Source: Nemertoderma westbladi
Lineage: Eukaryota; Xenacoelomorpha; Nemertodermatida; Nemertodermatidae
Assembly: GCA_032718475.1 (NCBI GenBank)
Contig: JAUCBJ010008791.1
Coordinates: 1 to 52,160, forward strand
Length of the DNA: 52,160 bases
Direction of reading: 5' to 3'
Shown here: piece after piece, positions 34,230 to 49,560 of the stretch
Layout: every line of letters begins with the position of its first letter
Numbering within the stretch: the first letter of the stretch is position 1
The notes under the pieces: generated by a model
Database searches by the model: none
What the model was told of the DNA's origin: nothing
Seen by the model: the letters and a program-made list of their open reading frames with translations, nothing else
Position numbers and translations under genes: made by a program

Positions 34230-37200
34230 TTTTGTGCCCTTGATTAATGATTGTGTTCCTGAATAATGATTGTGTTCCTGATTAATGATTGTGTTCCTGA
34301 TTAATGTTTGTGTTCCTGATTAATGTTTGTGTCCCTGATTAATGTTTGTGACCCTGACTAATGTTTGTGTTCCTGACTAATGTTTGTGTCGCTGATTAAT
34401 GTTTGTGTTCCTGACTAATGTTTGTGTCCCTGACTAATGTTTGTGTCCCTGATTAATGTTTGTGTCCCTGATTAATGTTTGTGACCCTGACTAATGTTTG
34501 TGTCCCTGACTAATGTTTGTGTCCCTCATTAATATTTGTGTTCCTGACTAATGTTTGTGTCCCTGACTAATGTTTGTGTCCATGATTAATGTTTGTGTTC
34601 CTAATTAATGTTTGTGTCCCTGATTAATGTTTGTGACCCTGACTAATGTTTGTGTTCCTGACTAATGTTTGTGTCGCTGATTAATGTTTGTGTTCCTGAC
34701 TAATGTTTGTGTCCCTGACTAATGTTTGTGTCCCTGACTAATGTTTGTGTCCCTCATTAATATTTGTGTTCCTGACTAATGTTTGTGTCCATGATTAATG
34801 TTTGTGTCCCTGATTAATGTTTGTGACCTTGACTAATGTTTGTGTTCCTGACTAATGTTTGTGTCGCTGATTAATGTTTGTGTTCCTGACTAATGTTTGT
34901 GTCCCTGACGAATGTTTGTGTCCCTGATTAATGTTTGTGTCCCTGATTAATGTTTGTGACCCTGACTAATGTTTGTGTCCCTGACTAATGTTTGTGTCCC
35001 TCATTTATATTTGTGTTCCTGACTAATGTTTGTGTCCCTGACTAATGTTTGTGTCCATGATTAATGTTTGTGTTCCTGATTAATGTTTGTGTACCTGATT
35101 AATGTTTGTGTCCCTGATTAATTATTGTGTCCCTCATTAATGTTTGTGTTCTTGACTAATGTTTGTGTCCCTGACTAATGTTTGTGTTCCGGATTAATGT
35201 TTGTGTTCCTGATTAATGTGTGTCCCTGATTAATGTTTGTGTCCCTGATTAATTATTGTATCCCTGATTAATGTGTGTCCCTGATTAATGTTTGTGTCCC
35301 TCATTAATGTTTGTGTTCCTGATTAATGTGTGTCCCTGATTAATGTTTGTGTCCCTGATTAATTTTTGTATCCCTGATTAATGTGTGTCCCTGATTAATG
35401 TTTGTGTCCCTCATTAATATTTGTGTTCCTGACTAATGTTTGTGTCCCTGACTAATGTTTGTGTTCCTGATTAATTTTTATGTCACTGATTAATATTTGT
35501 GTTCCTGACTAATGTTTGTGTCCCTGACTAATGTTTGTGTTCCTGATTAATTTTTATGTCACTGATTAATGTTTGTGTTCCGGATTAATGTTTGTGTTCC
35601 TGATTAATGTGTGTCCCTGATTAATGTTTGTGTCCCTGATTAATGTTTGTGTACCTGATTAATGTTTGTGTCCCTGATTAATGTTTGTGTCCCTGATTAA
35701 TGTTTGTGTCCCTGATTTATGTTTGTGTCCCTGATTAATGTTTGTGTCCCTGATTAATGTTTGTGTCCCTGATTAATGTTTGTGTCCCTGATTAAAGTAT
35801 GTGTTCCACATTAATGTTTGTGTTCCTGACTAATGTTTGTGTCCCTGATTAATGTTTGTGTTCCTGATTAATGATTGTGTCACTGATTAATGTTTGTGTC
35901 CCTGATTTATGTTTGTGTCCCTGATTAATGTTTGTGTCCCTGATTAATGTTTGTGTCCCTGATTAATGTGTGTCCCTCATTAATGTTTGTGTCCCTGATT
36001 AATGTTTGTGTCCCTGATTAAAGTTTGTGTTCCACATTAATGTTTGTGTCCCTGATTTATGTTTGTGTCCCTGATTAATGTTTGTGTCCCTGATTAATGT
36101 GTGTCCCTCATTAATGTTTGTGTCCCTGATTAATGTTTGTGTCCCTGATTAAAGTTTGTGTTCCACATTAATGTTTGTGTCCCTGATTTATGTTTGTGTC
36201 CCTGATTAATGTTTGTGTCCCTGATTAATGTTTGTGTCCCTGATTAAAGTTTGTGTTCCACATTAATGTTTGTGTTCCTGACTAATGTTTGTGTTCCTGA
36301 CTAATGTTCGTGTCACTGATTTATGTTTGTGTTCCTGATTAATGATTGTGTCACTGATTTATGTTTGTGTCCCTGATTTATGTTTGTGTCCCTGATTTAT
36401 GTTTGTGTTCCTGATTAATGATTGTGTCACTGATTTATGTTTGTGTCCCTGATTTATGTTTGTGTCCCTGATTAATGTTTGCGTTCCACATTAATGTTTG
36501 TGTTCCTGACTAATGTTTGTGTTCCTGACTAATGTTTGTGTCCCTGATTAATGTTTGTGTTCCTGATTAATGATTGTGTCACTGATTTATGTTTGTGTCC
36601 CTGATTTGTGTTTGTGTCGCTGATTAATGTTTGTGTCCCATATTTATGTTTGTGCCCCTGATTTATGTTTGTGTCGCTGATTAATGTTTGCGTCCCATAT
36701 TTATGTTTGAGTCCCTTATTGATCTGTGTCCCTTATTGATCTGTGTCCCTGAATAATGTTTGTGTTCCTCATTAATGATTGTGTCACTGATTTATGTTTG
36801 TGTCCCTAATTTATGTTTGTGTCCCTGATTTATGTTTGTGTCCCTCATTAATGTTTGTGTTCCTGACGAATGTTTGTGTTCCTGATTAATGTGTGTCCCT
36901 CATTAATGTTTGTGTCCTTGAGTAATGTTTGTGTTCCTCATTTATATTTGTGTCCCTGATTAATGTTTATGTCACTGATAAATGTTTGTGTCCCTCGTTA
37001 ATGTTTGTGTTCCTGACGAATGTTTGTGTTCCTGATTAATGTGTTTCCCTCATTAATGTTTGTGTCCTTGAGTAATGTTTGTGTTCCTCAATAATGTTTG
37101 TGTTCCTCATTAATGTTTGTGTCCCTGATTAATGTTTGTGTCCCTGATTTATGTTTGTGTCCCTGATTAATGTTTGTGTCCCTGATTAATGTTTGTGTCC

Positions 37201-39210
37201 CTGATTAATGTTTGTGTCCCTGATTAATGTTTGTGTTCCACATTAATATTTGTGTTCCTGACTAATGTTTGTGTTCCTGACTAATGTTTGTGTCACTGAT
37301 TTATGTTTGTGTCCCTCATTAATGTTTGTGTTCCTGACGAATGTTTGTGTTCCTGATTAATGTGTGTCCCTCATTAATGTTTGTGTCCTTGAGTAATGTT
37401 TGTGTCCCTGACTAATGTTTGTGTTCCTCATTAATGTTTGTGTTCCTCATTAATGTTTGTGTCCCTGATTAATGTTTGTGTCCCTGATTTATGTTTGTGT
37501 TCCACATTAATGTTTGTGTCCCTCATTAATGTTTGTGTTCCTCATTAATGTTTGTGTTCCTCATTAATGTTTGTGTCCCTGATTAATGTTTGTGTCCCTG
37601 ATTTATGTTTGTGTTCCACATTAATGTTTGTGTTCCTAACTAATGTTTGTGTTCCTGACTAATATTTGTGTCACTGATTTATGTTTGTGTTCCTGATTAA
37701 TGATTGTGTCACTGATTTATGTTTGTGTCCCTCATTAATGTTTGTGTTCCTGACGAATGTTTGTGTTCTGATTAATGTGTGTCCCTCATTAATGTTTGTG
37801 TCCTTGAGTAATGTTTGTGTTCCTCATTAATGTTTGTGTTCCTCATTAATGTTTGTGTCCCTGATTAATGTTTGTGTCCCTGATTTATGTTTGTGTCCCT
37901 GATTAATGTTTGTGTCCCTGATTAATGTTTGTGTCCCTGACTAATGTTTGTGTCCCTGATTTATGTTTGTGTTCCACATTAATGTTTGTGTTCCTGACTA
38001 ATGTTTGTGTTCCTGAGTAATGATTGTGTCACTGATTTATGTTTGTGTCCCTGATTTATGTTTGTGTTCCACATTAATGTTTGTGTTCCTGACTAATGTT
38101 TGTGTCACTGATTTATGTTTGTGTTCCTGATTAATGATTGTGTCACTGATTTATGTTTGTGTCCCTCATTAATGTTTGTGTTCCTGATTAATGTTTGTGT
38201 TCCACATTAATGTTTGTGTTCCTGACTAATGTTTGTGTTCCTGACTAATGTTTGTGTCCCTGATTAATGTTTGTGTTCCTGATTAATGATTGTATCACTG
38301 ATTTATGTTTGTGTCCCTGATTTATGTTTGTGTCCCTGATGTATGTTTGTGTCCCTCATTAATGTTTGTGTTCCTGACTAATGTTTGTGTTCCTGATTAA
38401 TGTGTGTCCCTCATTAATGTTTGTGTCCTTGAGTAATGTTTGTGTTCCTGACTAATGTTTGTGTTCCTGATTAATGTGTGTCCCTCATTAATGTTTGTGT
38501 CCTTGAGTAATGTTTGTGTTCCTCATTAATGTTTGTGTTCCTGATTAATGTTTGTGTCCCCGATTAATGTTTATGTCACTGATTAATGTTTGTGTCACTG
38601 ATTAATGTTTGTGTCCGTGACTAATATTTGTGTTCCTGATTAATGTTTGTGACCCTGATTAATGTTTGTGTCCCTGATTTATATTTGTGTCGCTGATTAA
38701 TGTTTGTGTCCCATATTTATGTTTGAGTCCCTTATTGATCTGTGTCCCTTATTGATCTGTGTCCCCTATTGATCTGTGTCCCTGATTAATGTTTGTGTCC
38801 CTTATTTATGTTTGTGCCCCTGATTAATGTTTGTGTTCCTGACTAATGTTTGTGTTCCTGATTAATGTTTGTGTTCCTGATTAATGTGTGTCCCTCATTA
38901 ATGTTTGTGTCCTTGAGTAATGTTTGTGTCCCTGATTTATGTTTGTGCCCCCCCCCATTAATGTTTGTGTTCCTGACGAATGTTTGTGTTCCTGATTAAT
39001 GTGTGTCCCTGATTAATGTTTGTGTCCTTGAGTAATGTTTGTGTTCCTCATTAATGTTTGTGTCCCTGATTAATGTTTGTGTCCCTGATTAATGTTTGTG
39101 TCCTCATTAATGTTTGTGTCCCTGATTAATGTTTATGTCCCTGATTTATGTTTGTGTCGCTGATTAATGTTTGTGTCGCTGATTAATGCATGTGTCCCAT
39201 ATTTATGTTT
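34230..39210. repeat. 19-bp satellite array, about 5 kb
   Basis: The unit CTGATTAATGTTTGTGTCC repeats about 260 times with many point variants and recurrent 17-bp deletion variants (AATGTGTGTCC). Mosaic variant blocks such as TTCCACATTAATG, TTGAGTAATG and CCTTATTGATCTGTG recur at intervals, showing local amplification. The unit contains stops, so no long frames arise. There is a C-run interruption near 38949. Confidence 0.95.
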
Positions 39211-39380
39211 TATTATTATATATTTTATTTATATTATATTTATATTTTATATTTATTTATATTATATTTATATTTTATGATTTATTTATTATATATTTAT
39301 ATTTATATTTATTTATTTTATATTTATATTTTATATTTATTTATTTTATTTATTCCATATTTATTTTATATCATATCCCC
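39211..39380. repeat. A/T-only low-complexity tail of the 19-bp array
   Basis: Almost purely TATATTTATTTTA-type sequence. The open frames through it (ILYLYFI repeats) are low-complexity artefacts. Confidence 0.85.
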
Positions 39381-39551
39381 AATGATTAAAATTTGTTATT
39401 AGTGCTTCCACAAATACAATCATTGAATATAATCCTATAACAGTGTACAATGAACACAAACAACCTAAATAAAGTTTGATCATTGTTTTATTTGATTTGG
39501 TACTATTTCCTTAGAATCACTCCAAGTGTACTGGTAACTATGATCACAAGC

Positions 39552-40021
39552 CTATGGCGCCGTATCAGTAAAGAATGCGCTACTCCAATCAACTTCCCCA
39601 TCTGCTCCGAGAGGATTATTCTCCCAATTAGTATCACAGGCTCCATCGCAGCATTGCAACTGGCAGGCCACCTGGGGATCTTCTAACGTACTCTTTAAAG
39701 CATTTGCAGCACTCGCCATAACGTTTGCAACCTCTGTATCATCATCTTCACCAGCACATTCAGCCTCAGATATTGATTTACACTGACCATTCAACACGTC
39801 TGTCACACACATAACAAACCCCATATACAGGAGTAAGTTGGCATCTAATTCCTTCATCTTCCCCCCTACTATAGTCGACATTGTCATGCACTTCGCGCAA
39901 TCTTCTGTAGTTACCTTCGGTACTGCATCAAAAAGCAATTTAACCGCCTCATCTTGAATTTGGGAATTGTCAGATTTTATTACAAAAGTTGAACCTTCTT
40001 CACAAGTTGCGCCTTCACAAA
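39552..40021 (-). CDS. Probable terminal exon of a cysteine-rich (secreted?) protein
   Basis: An open minus-strand frame of about 155 codons ends at a TAG at 39552. An AATAAA poly(A) signal follows on the same strand at 39492-39487. A splice acceptor (TTAACTCAG) precedes 40021, so coding probably starts at VCEGATCEEGS in phase 1. The product has about a dozen cysteines, including CAKC, a QCKSISEAEC stretch and CQLQCCDGACDTNW. The hydrophobic segment LLLYMGFVMCV is short. Regularly spaced cysteines suggest disulphide bonding and secretion, with a signal peptide expected on an upstream exon not found here. The family is not recognised. The continuous frame could be used from an upstream ATG at 40055, but the acceptor model is preferred. 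Confidence 0.5.
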
Positions 40022-40055
40022 CTGAGTTAACGAAGATATCACAAAGACACACCAC

Positions 40056-40284
40056 GATTTATTAACTTGAGGTTATCCATTCTTGTAAGGTGTTGTGTGG
40101 AATATTTAATTCTTTATACAGTAAATTATTTTTGTTATTAGATTAAATAGGGTTAAATACAATATTATTTGGAACCTATTATCTTTGATAAATACTACAG
40201 TAATTAAAAAATATACGACAATATACTACTACTACTACGATCGGCATGCTGCATTGCAGCTGCATTATATATATATTTATTACA
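40056..40284. other. Possible intron or intergenic DNA
   Basis: AT-rich, with a TACTACTACTAC microsatellite near 40225. No upstream exon for the cysteine-rich frame was identified. Confidence 0.3.
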
Positions 40285-41540
40285 TTAAGAATGCTGTGTC
40301 GGCCTATCGACAAAATTGCGCCGCCACAACTCCCTATCACCCATGACATTTGCTAGATCATCCGCATCTTCAAGGCTAGTGTCCTTTAAGATGCGTCTCA
40401 AGAAAATCATGGGCTGTCCACCATGCTTACTCACTCCATGAGGCCGCCAAAGCACAAGATTATGCATTGCCTGGTCCTCACGGCGAAAGCAATGTCTGCA
40501 AAGCGGAGGAGGCTTTGTTCTAGTGTCATGCTCGGGCGAACCAATGAGACACATCCAATGCTATATACTGTAGTGTCTGGTTGGCGATGTGTACATTGTA
40601 CTTGACACAGTGAACCCGGCGTAGCATTTTTGTGAATGTGCCATCCAGAGATTTGGTGTCCTCAGCAGTTAGAGCCCACCATGGACTCCCACAGAGGAGT
40701 ACTGGAACTACTGGAAAACTGCTCTAAATAATCGGACATTAAGTTTCGAGGAAAGCCCATTCAAGGCTCCTCATGCCTTTCCCTTACGTATTCGAAGGTC
40801 CTCATCTGGTTTCCGGATCCATGATCCCAGGTAACAGAAGTCGTCCACATGCGCAACCATACCAACCTTGGAGCTTATGCTCATCCGGTCAGAGACTTGC
40901 TGAGGACTTTCAAAGTTAACAGTCAAAATTTTGGTCTTTTTGGAGTTAACAAAAAGACCAACACTAGAAGCATCCTGTTCTAATGAGCTGAGGAGCTGGT
41001 GGCTCCCTCTAGTGATTCTGAGAGTACTCCTAAGTCATCAGCAAAGTCTAGATCAGTTAAGCACTTGGCTGGGTTTCCTCAATTTCAGGAGCCAGTAGGT
41101 GGAGTTACCATCACCCCAACATCATTATGATGATCTAAGGACATGCGTAGAACATAGTCAACCACAACCACAATTATGAATAAGAATGGTACAAGTGTGT
41201 CTCCCTAGAGGACTGCCCTTAACACTTCAAATGGTTCTGTGTCACCGTCAACAGTAGACACAAATGTTGTCGAACCATCGTATACTGATCTGTTGCTGCA
41301 ATAATTTCATCAAGAATCCCATATAATAAAAGTATGGTGAACATACGTGAGCGTGAGACTGAATCAAAGTCCTTGAAGAAGTCAACAAAGATAGCCAGAC
41401 AGCCAGATGCCTGTCTTTCTTTTTTGATAACTCTTCAATTATGCGTAATTCTTAAGTGAAAAAATGGGCTCCATGGTCACACGACTACGACCTTTTACGG
41501 AACCAATTCTGATTTCTACGTAGCAGTCTCTCAATGGGTT
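40285..41540 (-). pseudogene. Degenerate LINE, RT to C-terminus, same family as 33130-33592
   Basis: The region 40940-41400 matches 33130-33592 closely (e.g. TGGAGTTAACAAAAAGA, TCCTAAGTCATCAGCAAAGTC). Downstream on the minus strand, 40554-40285 encodes the C-terminal motifs RHCFRREDQAMHNLVLW, then a Gly/Pro-rich stretch and DRELWRRNF. Stops and frameshifts interrupt the whole copy. Confidence 0.8.
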
Positions 41541-44045
<2,505 letters not shown>

Positions 44046-44303
44046 TCTATAATATAGTCGGTTTATATTTAATTTTTAGTGGAAGAGTATTATTTATGTA
44101 TTTATGGAGCGGGTAATTTATTATATGCGGCGCCCGTGAAAAATTAGACTTACCGATATCTAAGTTATTTTAATATAATAACATATTGAGGAAGGTGGCC
44201 AGTTATCTTTATATATATTTGTAAGAACCTAATAGAATGCTGTTAATATTTAATAATTCATATTGATACTCTTCCACTAGCTACTTAGATAGCTCGCTAA
44301 TTA

Positions 44304-44327
44304 AATAAACGTTTTGTCCTCAATAAA
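44304..44327 (+). terminator. RAB6 poly(A) signals
   Basis: Two AATAAA hexamers (44304-44309 and 44322-44327) lie about 260-280 bases after the RAB6 stop. They are the first consensus signals downstream. Confidence 0.6.
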
Positions 44328-45681
44328 TCCGACGAAGAAACGCAACCCATGCGAACGTGTTCGACCCTCACTCACTTTCCTATAATATATATTAATTCCC
44401 TTTTTTTATGGTTGTGTTTTTTCTTGGTGTAATTTATTGTATTACAGTTCAGTGGAGGAGTATAAATTTGGAATTGATTAATAAGTTAATTTTAATTTAC
44501 TTTCATATGTTCGATTTATGAAATTGTCATCCATGTTCGTCTTTGAAAGCCTCTATTTTCGCAACAATTCCTTGTAATACTAATTGAACCCACAATCAGT
44601 ATGTTGGCTCAGCAATTTGTTGATTCAGTTTTGAATCAGCCTTATAAATTCCGTTGACGAGAAATATCGATGCGTCGACGCACAAGTAGTTTGTTATCGA
44701 TAAATAACGATTTTGCTGAGGGGGGGGGGGGGGGGGGGTGGGTAGCACCCCCCCCCCCCCCCCCCCCCCCTATTTTGCAAATTGTCAAAAACCCTTTTTT
44801 TATCCTATCTGGGGCCGAATTTAATTGAGATTTCAAATCTGCAACCAGTTTTCTCATATCTTTTCTGAAACTCAAGTTATTACCCAAAACGTAACAGCTA
44901 GTCTGATTTTTGACAAGCCTTCGAGCAGCACTATATTTTACAATTGTTTTCATAAAAATCTCTCACGGTACAGATTAGTGTTTAAACCGTTTGGAGCGGG
45001 ATCCCGAAGTATAAATAGTGAAGTAAATTTGTTGAATATTTGATAAATAGATGCAACAGAACGGTTATGTTTTGATATAGTAAAACCATCATGTATTTAA
45101 TTCAAAATCATTTTAATATAACTTTATCTTACTAGTATTTCAGAAGTGTAAGATAAAGTGAGTGTTACCCAAAACACGCCACATTATACTATTAACCTAA
45201 GGAATTTAATCCAAAATTGCAATCCCGATCCCGAAAATTGCGGAGTGATATTCCCGGAAAACCCAAAAAGTCAGATCCCATTAAAACACTAGTACAGATA
45301 TGAAAAAAATTGCTATCAAGTTGTTTTACAAGTTATATATTTAGGAAGCATGAATAATTTCGTTGAATTTCAATCATTGTTGACAAAATTATTGTTGAGC
45401 AAAAAAATATGGTATTATCTAAAATAGCGGGAAAGTTTGTATTGTTCCTTAAACTTTAAACACCCATATCTCAGAATGACGTTTTTTCATGAAAAAATAT
45501 TGTCATTCCTTAATTGACAACCCTTAATAAATAAAAGCGCCCTTCCCTTAATTGGTAATTCAACATTGAGACGAGATATTAATTCGCTGAGACGGGATTT
45601 GCGTGTAGCGAGGTAATTTTTGTGGGTTTTTGATGTCGACAAATCTAATGGGCTGGCTGAAATACCATCGTTTAGTGGAGA
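44328..45681. other. Intergenic DNA with a G/C homopolymer hairpin
   Basis: A G19 tract (44720-44738) and a C23 tract (44748-44770) are separated by TGGGTAGCA, giving a very stable potential hairpin. A proline-rich open frame through it is an artefact. Otherwise nothing recognised. Confidence 0.5.
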
Positions 45682-48600
45682 ATAGATAGATAGATAGATA
45701 GATTTATTTATACATTATGTAAAAACAATAACAAATACACCAAACAATGTACCGGTATAAAGGTATTGTCCAACATAACATATAGGATTACGCCTAAAGC
45801 TTTGCAGCTTATTTCCAAGGGGGTCCTTTATGTTACTTGGTTACAAATACAATATTACACTACGCTAACCTAAAACCAATATAAAACGTAATTACACTAT
45901 GTACATGTACAACTTTACCGAGAGCGTGACAATGTCCGACTCAACGATAAAGATGTAATGTACAGAACAATTTATTATAAAACGTAATTACAGTATAAAT
46001 AGTAAATAATTAATAAGCTAATAACTTACTGTAGGACTATTGTACCTATTTTTACATTGCACACGGAGGTGAGATTTAACTGCAGATTTAAAAGAATGTT
46101 GATTATTTAGGTTTTTAATTTCATTAGGCAGAGCGTTCCAATTTTTTATGCCGTTAAAAAAGAAAGTATCAGATTCAAAGGTTTTACAATTCGGGAGGTA
46201 GAAGTTTGAAGCACTAGCTCTGGTACTGTAAGAGTGTGTATCGCGTACTCTGTTGAATTTTTGTTTTAGGTAATTGGGACATTTACCATTATACACTTTA
46301 TGCACATGGTTAAGGCGTAGCTGCTTAACTCTACTATCTAAGTTAAGTAGTCCAGATTCAGAAAAGTCATCTGGAGTTAGGTGGTGCCTAGGTTTGTAGT
46401 CTTTAATAAATCGTACTACTTTATTCTGAGCTACTTGTAATTTACATTTAAGCTGTTTGGTTAAGCCTTCATACCAAGAAGAGCACGCATAGTCCATGTG
46501 ACACTGTATTAAAGAAGAGCAAAGTAACTTGCGGGAGTCGGTGTTTAAACTATTTTTATTTCTGTATAGAAACCTAAGCCTAGTGTTAACTTTCGAGAAA
46601 ATATTTTTCACTGTACTTTCTCCTGATAAGCAGTTATCCAATGTGGCGCCTAAATATTTAACTTCCTTTTTATTTTCAATCTTATGTCCATTACTAGTGA
46701 CTTCAAACTTAGTTACCTTCTTTAACTTTCTTTTGGAACCAAACAAAACACTTTCAGTTTTACCGTAGTGAATGGATAGCTTATTATCAACCAACCACTC
46801 ATTACAGGATTCTAGAACTGCACTTAACTTTTGGGAAATATGGATAGGATCTTTATGAGAGAAAATAAGAGCACTGTCGTCGGCATATAAAATGAGTTTA
46901 AAATCGGGATCTATACTACTTATCATATCATTTACATAGCATACAAAAAGCAGAGGACCTAATATACTACCTTGCGGTACACCACAGGTAATCTCTTGTA
47001 CAGTAGACAGCGATTTGCTAATGACTACAGTTTGACCTCTGTCTGACAGGTAGGACTTGAACCAGTCTATAGAACCTACACCCATCAGGCCTAACTTACC
47101 AAGCAGAATTTCGTGATCTACAGTATCGAAAGCCTTTTGTAGGTCCAACATTACCATACCAGTATATAAACCCTTTGCGTTATTACATCTAATTGTATCA
47201 GTTAAGTTAATAAGGCAGGTGTCTGTAGAATATGATTTACGAAAACCGGACTGAAGTTCATAGATCAGATTTAGCCTACTAAGATGTGCCTCCAGCTGTA
47301 GAAAAACAGAACGTTCTAGAATTTTAGATACAATACTTAAGATACTAACAGGTCTGTAATTACAGGGTTCTACTTTACTATTCTTTTTATACAGAGGAAC
47401 AACCTTAGCTAATTTCAGTTCGTCTGGTACTACATTATCTACAATAGAGTAATTAATAATAAAAGTAATAGGCACTTTAAGTACTTCAGCACCATCCTTA
47501 AGAAAACGGGCAGGTATTAGATCTAGACCGGTACTTTTTGAGGCTGATAGGCTAAGTAGATTTTTAAAAACGAAATCCTCAGAAACGGGTTTTAAAAATA
47601 ACTTTTCTGAATTTTGTAACTTTTCTAAATAAAAATTATTTAGAGTTTCGGACCCTATACTATATTTATTACTTGATAACGGTAATTTCTTAACTAAATT
47701 AGAGGCAACATTAGTAAAATAATTATTAAATAAATTACTAACTAGAGTATGATCATGAATCAGCTCACCGTTATCTTGCAGAACAATATTCGATTTAGAT
47801 TTAAGGTTTTTATAACCTAAAGATTTTAGGGTAGACCATAGACTTTTTGGATTATCTTTATTCTCACTTATTTTGTTGTACAAATATTCAGATTTAGCTT
47901 TTTTTATTTCCCGTTGGACAAGGTTTCTATATTTGCAGTAATTATTATAATCAGCTAAAACACGGTATTTCCTAAATTTATACAAATAGTTATCTCTTTC
48001 TCTGATATTACTAAGAATACCCGAGGTCATCCAGGGCTCAGTGCGTTGTTTAAGACTAATTTCTTTAATTGGTGCTACAGTATTAAGTGCCTTTAAAAAT
48101 ATATCTTTAAAAACAGTGTACGCAAGGTTAATGTCAGCGGCCTTAAAACAGGGTTCCCAGTCAGAATTAACTAACAAACTTAAAAAGCGTTCCTTGCTGT
48201 AATTTTTCATAGACCTAACTGTTACTGTTTTATGATCCCCGAAAAAAGATTTTTGTGTCTTTCTTGTGCAAAAAACTATAAAATGATCGCTTAGACCTAT
48301 AGGTAAAACCCCAGATTGAGAAATAATATCGGTATTATTACAAAGGATGTGATCTAGTAAAGTAGAAGTTTTACTGGTAATTCTGGTAGAATCTCGAATA
48401 ATTTGTTTTAAACCAAACAAATTTAAAATACTTTGGTACTGTTTACAGATGGGGGATGCTTTGTGATGGTAACAGATATTAAAATCACCTAAGAAATATA
48501 TTTCACAGTCTGACCTAAGATTACATAAAATTGTATTTTCAAAATTTTGCAAAAAATCTGATTGTTTAGGGGGCCGATATAAAGTACCGATTAAAATAGG

Positions 48601-49560
48601 TTTAGTTTTAGGAAGTAAAAGTTCCACCAGTAAAACTTCGTCACAAGTCTCTAAATCTTCCCTACGATTAAAAGCTAAATCACATCGAATGTAAGTACAG
48701 ACACCACCACCGTGTCTGTCCCTATCCTTACGTAAAACTACGTAATTATCAATATAAATTTCTCCATCAGAAACACTATCATCGAGCCAAGTTTCAGAGA
48801 TTGTTAAAACTGCTGGGTTGGATTTATTGATTAAAATACGAATTTCGGAAAGTTTTGGAAGCAGAGATCGTGCGTTTAAGTGCAAAAAATGCAGACCTTT
48901 TTTCTTAAAAAAATTAAAAGTTTCACTCTCAGCATCACTTGGAGTTTGCAGAGGCGATGTGAGAAATGAATCGTCGGTTTCTGATTCTAAAATTGTATCA
49001 TGAAAGGGAAGTTCGGTAAAAATACAGCTATTGCAGAGAAAACTTGGTTCAAGATTGTTTCTGGTGGAGAATAAATTACTGCGTTTCCTACGGTAACATT
49101 TTAAATGTACAAATGTGTCACAACTCTCGCATTGGACGATCTTACTCCGAGAGTTTGTTCCTCGTTGACAGACGGGACAGTTGATCTTCGGGGCCCGCGT
49201 CCTGCTGGGTCCTGGGTTGGTCTCAATATCCCCAGCCAGAGACAGTAGACAGAGTTTAGCGATTAGGCCTCTAGATCGTGGAGAGGAGACCCAAGATCTT
49301 CTTCCCCGACGAGAGCAGTAGAGGCTAAATCCACTCGTCGACCACATCTCCGTCGATTCGGCGCGGCAGTTCGAAACGGTAGCGACAGGGTGTTCCGCAA
49401 ACCAGTCCAATACGGGTATTGGGTGGGTTGCAGGGTTACCCCGCGGATCGGATGGTTCTGCCACAACGAAACGACCCAGAACGATGAAAACTGTGGAGAT
49501 TAAGAGCGGGGACATTGTGCTGTCTGGCTGTAGTCTGACTCAGGGATAAAAACTGTATAG
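45682..49560 (-). mobile_element. Near-complete CR1-like non-LTR retrotransposon
   Basis: The element runs on the minus strand. The 5' UTR lies upstream of 49515 (start not defined, at least to about 49550). One ORF covers 49515-46018, and a 3' UTR of about 335 bp ends in a TATC microsatellite (TAGA repeats at 45683-45703 on the plus strand). Short microsatellite 3' tails instead of poly(A) are typical of CR1/L2-type LINEs. No target-site duplication was identified. Confidence 0.8.
46018..49515 (-). CDS. LINE polyprotein: signal-like leader, 2A motif, PHD finger, AP endonuclease, reverse transcriptase
   Basis: The frame of 1165 residues is uninterrupted, so the copy may be active. Residues 1-19 ([19 protein letters not shown]) look like a signal peptide. 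[14 protein letters not shown] at 90-103 fits the 2A ribosome-skipping consensus D(V/I)ExNPG|P. Translation should thus release a leader of about 102 residues and a separate protein starting at P103. Residues 113-164 have the C4HC3 spacing of a PHD finger (C113, C116, C129, C132, H137, C140, C161, C164). The APE-type endonuclease follows ([22 protein letters not shown] 343-346, SDH 409-411). The RT follows with [12 protein letters not shown] at 790-801, GVPQGS at 845-850 and the catalytic YADD at 877-880. Domain order matches CR1/Rex-type elements. 2A motifs in APE-type LINEs are known from some marine invertebrates. Confidence 0.93.
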   Translation of the reverse strand: MSPLLISTVFIVLGRFVVAEPSDPRGNPATHPIPVLDWFAEHPVATVSNCRAESTEMWSTSGFSLYCSRRGRRSWVSSPRSRGLIAKLCLLSLAGDIETNPGPSRTRAPKINCPVCQRGTNSRSKIVQCESCDTFVHLKCYRRKRSNLFSTRNNLEPSFLCNSCIFTELPFHDTILESETDDSFLTSPLQTPSDAESETFNFFKKKGLHFLHLNARSLLPKLSEIRILINKSNPAVLTISETWLDDSVSDGEIYIDNYVVLRKDRDRHGGGVCTYIRCDLAFNRREDLETCDEVLLVELLLPKTKPILIGTLYRPPKQSDFLQNFENTILCNLRSDCEIYFLGDFNICYHHKASPICKQYQSILNLFGLKQIIRDSTRITSKTSTLLDHILCNNTDIISQSGVLPIGLSDHFIVFCTRKTQKSFFGDHKTVTVRSMKNYSKERFLSLLVNSDWEPCFKAADINLAYTVFKDIFLKALNTVAPIKEISLKQRTEPWMTSGILSNIRERDNYLYKFRKYRVLADYNNYCKYRNLVQREIKKAKSEYLYNKISENKDNPKSLWSTLKSLGYKNLKSKSNIVLQDNGELIHDHTLVSNLFNNYFTNVASNLVKKLPLSSNKYSIGSETLNNFYLEKLQNSEKLFLKPVSEDFVFKNLLSLSASKSTGLDLIPARFLKDGAEVLKVPITFIINYSIVDNVVPDELKLAKVVPLYKKNSKVEPCNYRPVSILSIVSKILERSVFLQLEAHLSRLNLIYELQSGFRKSYSTDTCLINLTDTIRCNNAKGLYTGMVMLDLQKAFDTVDHEILLGKLGLMGVGSIDWFKSYLSDRGQTVVISKSLSTVQEITCGVPQGSILGPLLFVCYVNDMISSIDPDFKLILYADDSALIFSHKDPIHISQKLSAVLESCNEWLVDNKLSIHYGKTESVLFGSKRKLKKVTKFEVTSNGHKIENKKEVKYLGATLDNCLSGESTVKNIFSKVNTRLRFLYRNKNSLNTDSRKLLCSSLIQCHMDYACSSWYEGLTKQLKCKLQVAQNKVVRFIKDYKPRHHLTPDDFSESGLLNLDSRVKQLRLNHVHKVYNGKCPNYLKQKFNRVRDTHSYSTRASASNFYLPNCKTFESDTFFFNGIKNWNALPNEIKNLNNQHSFKSAVKSHLRVQCKNRYNSPTVSY

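Noticed and set aside
2187-39210. CRISPR-like arrays
   Set aside because: The repeats are contiguous, with no unique spacers, in a eukaryotic genome.
39186-39402. Hydrophobic membrane-protein-like frames
   Set aside because: Low-complexity A/T sequence yields Ile/Tyr/Leu/Phe repeats in two frames.
44642-44953. 103-codon minus-strand frame
   Set aside because: Created by the G19/C23 homopolymers (polyglycine and polyproline). No other evidence.
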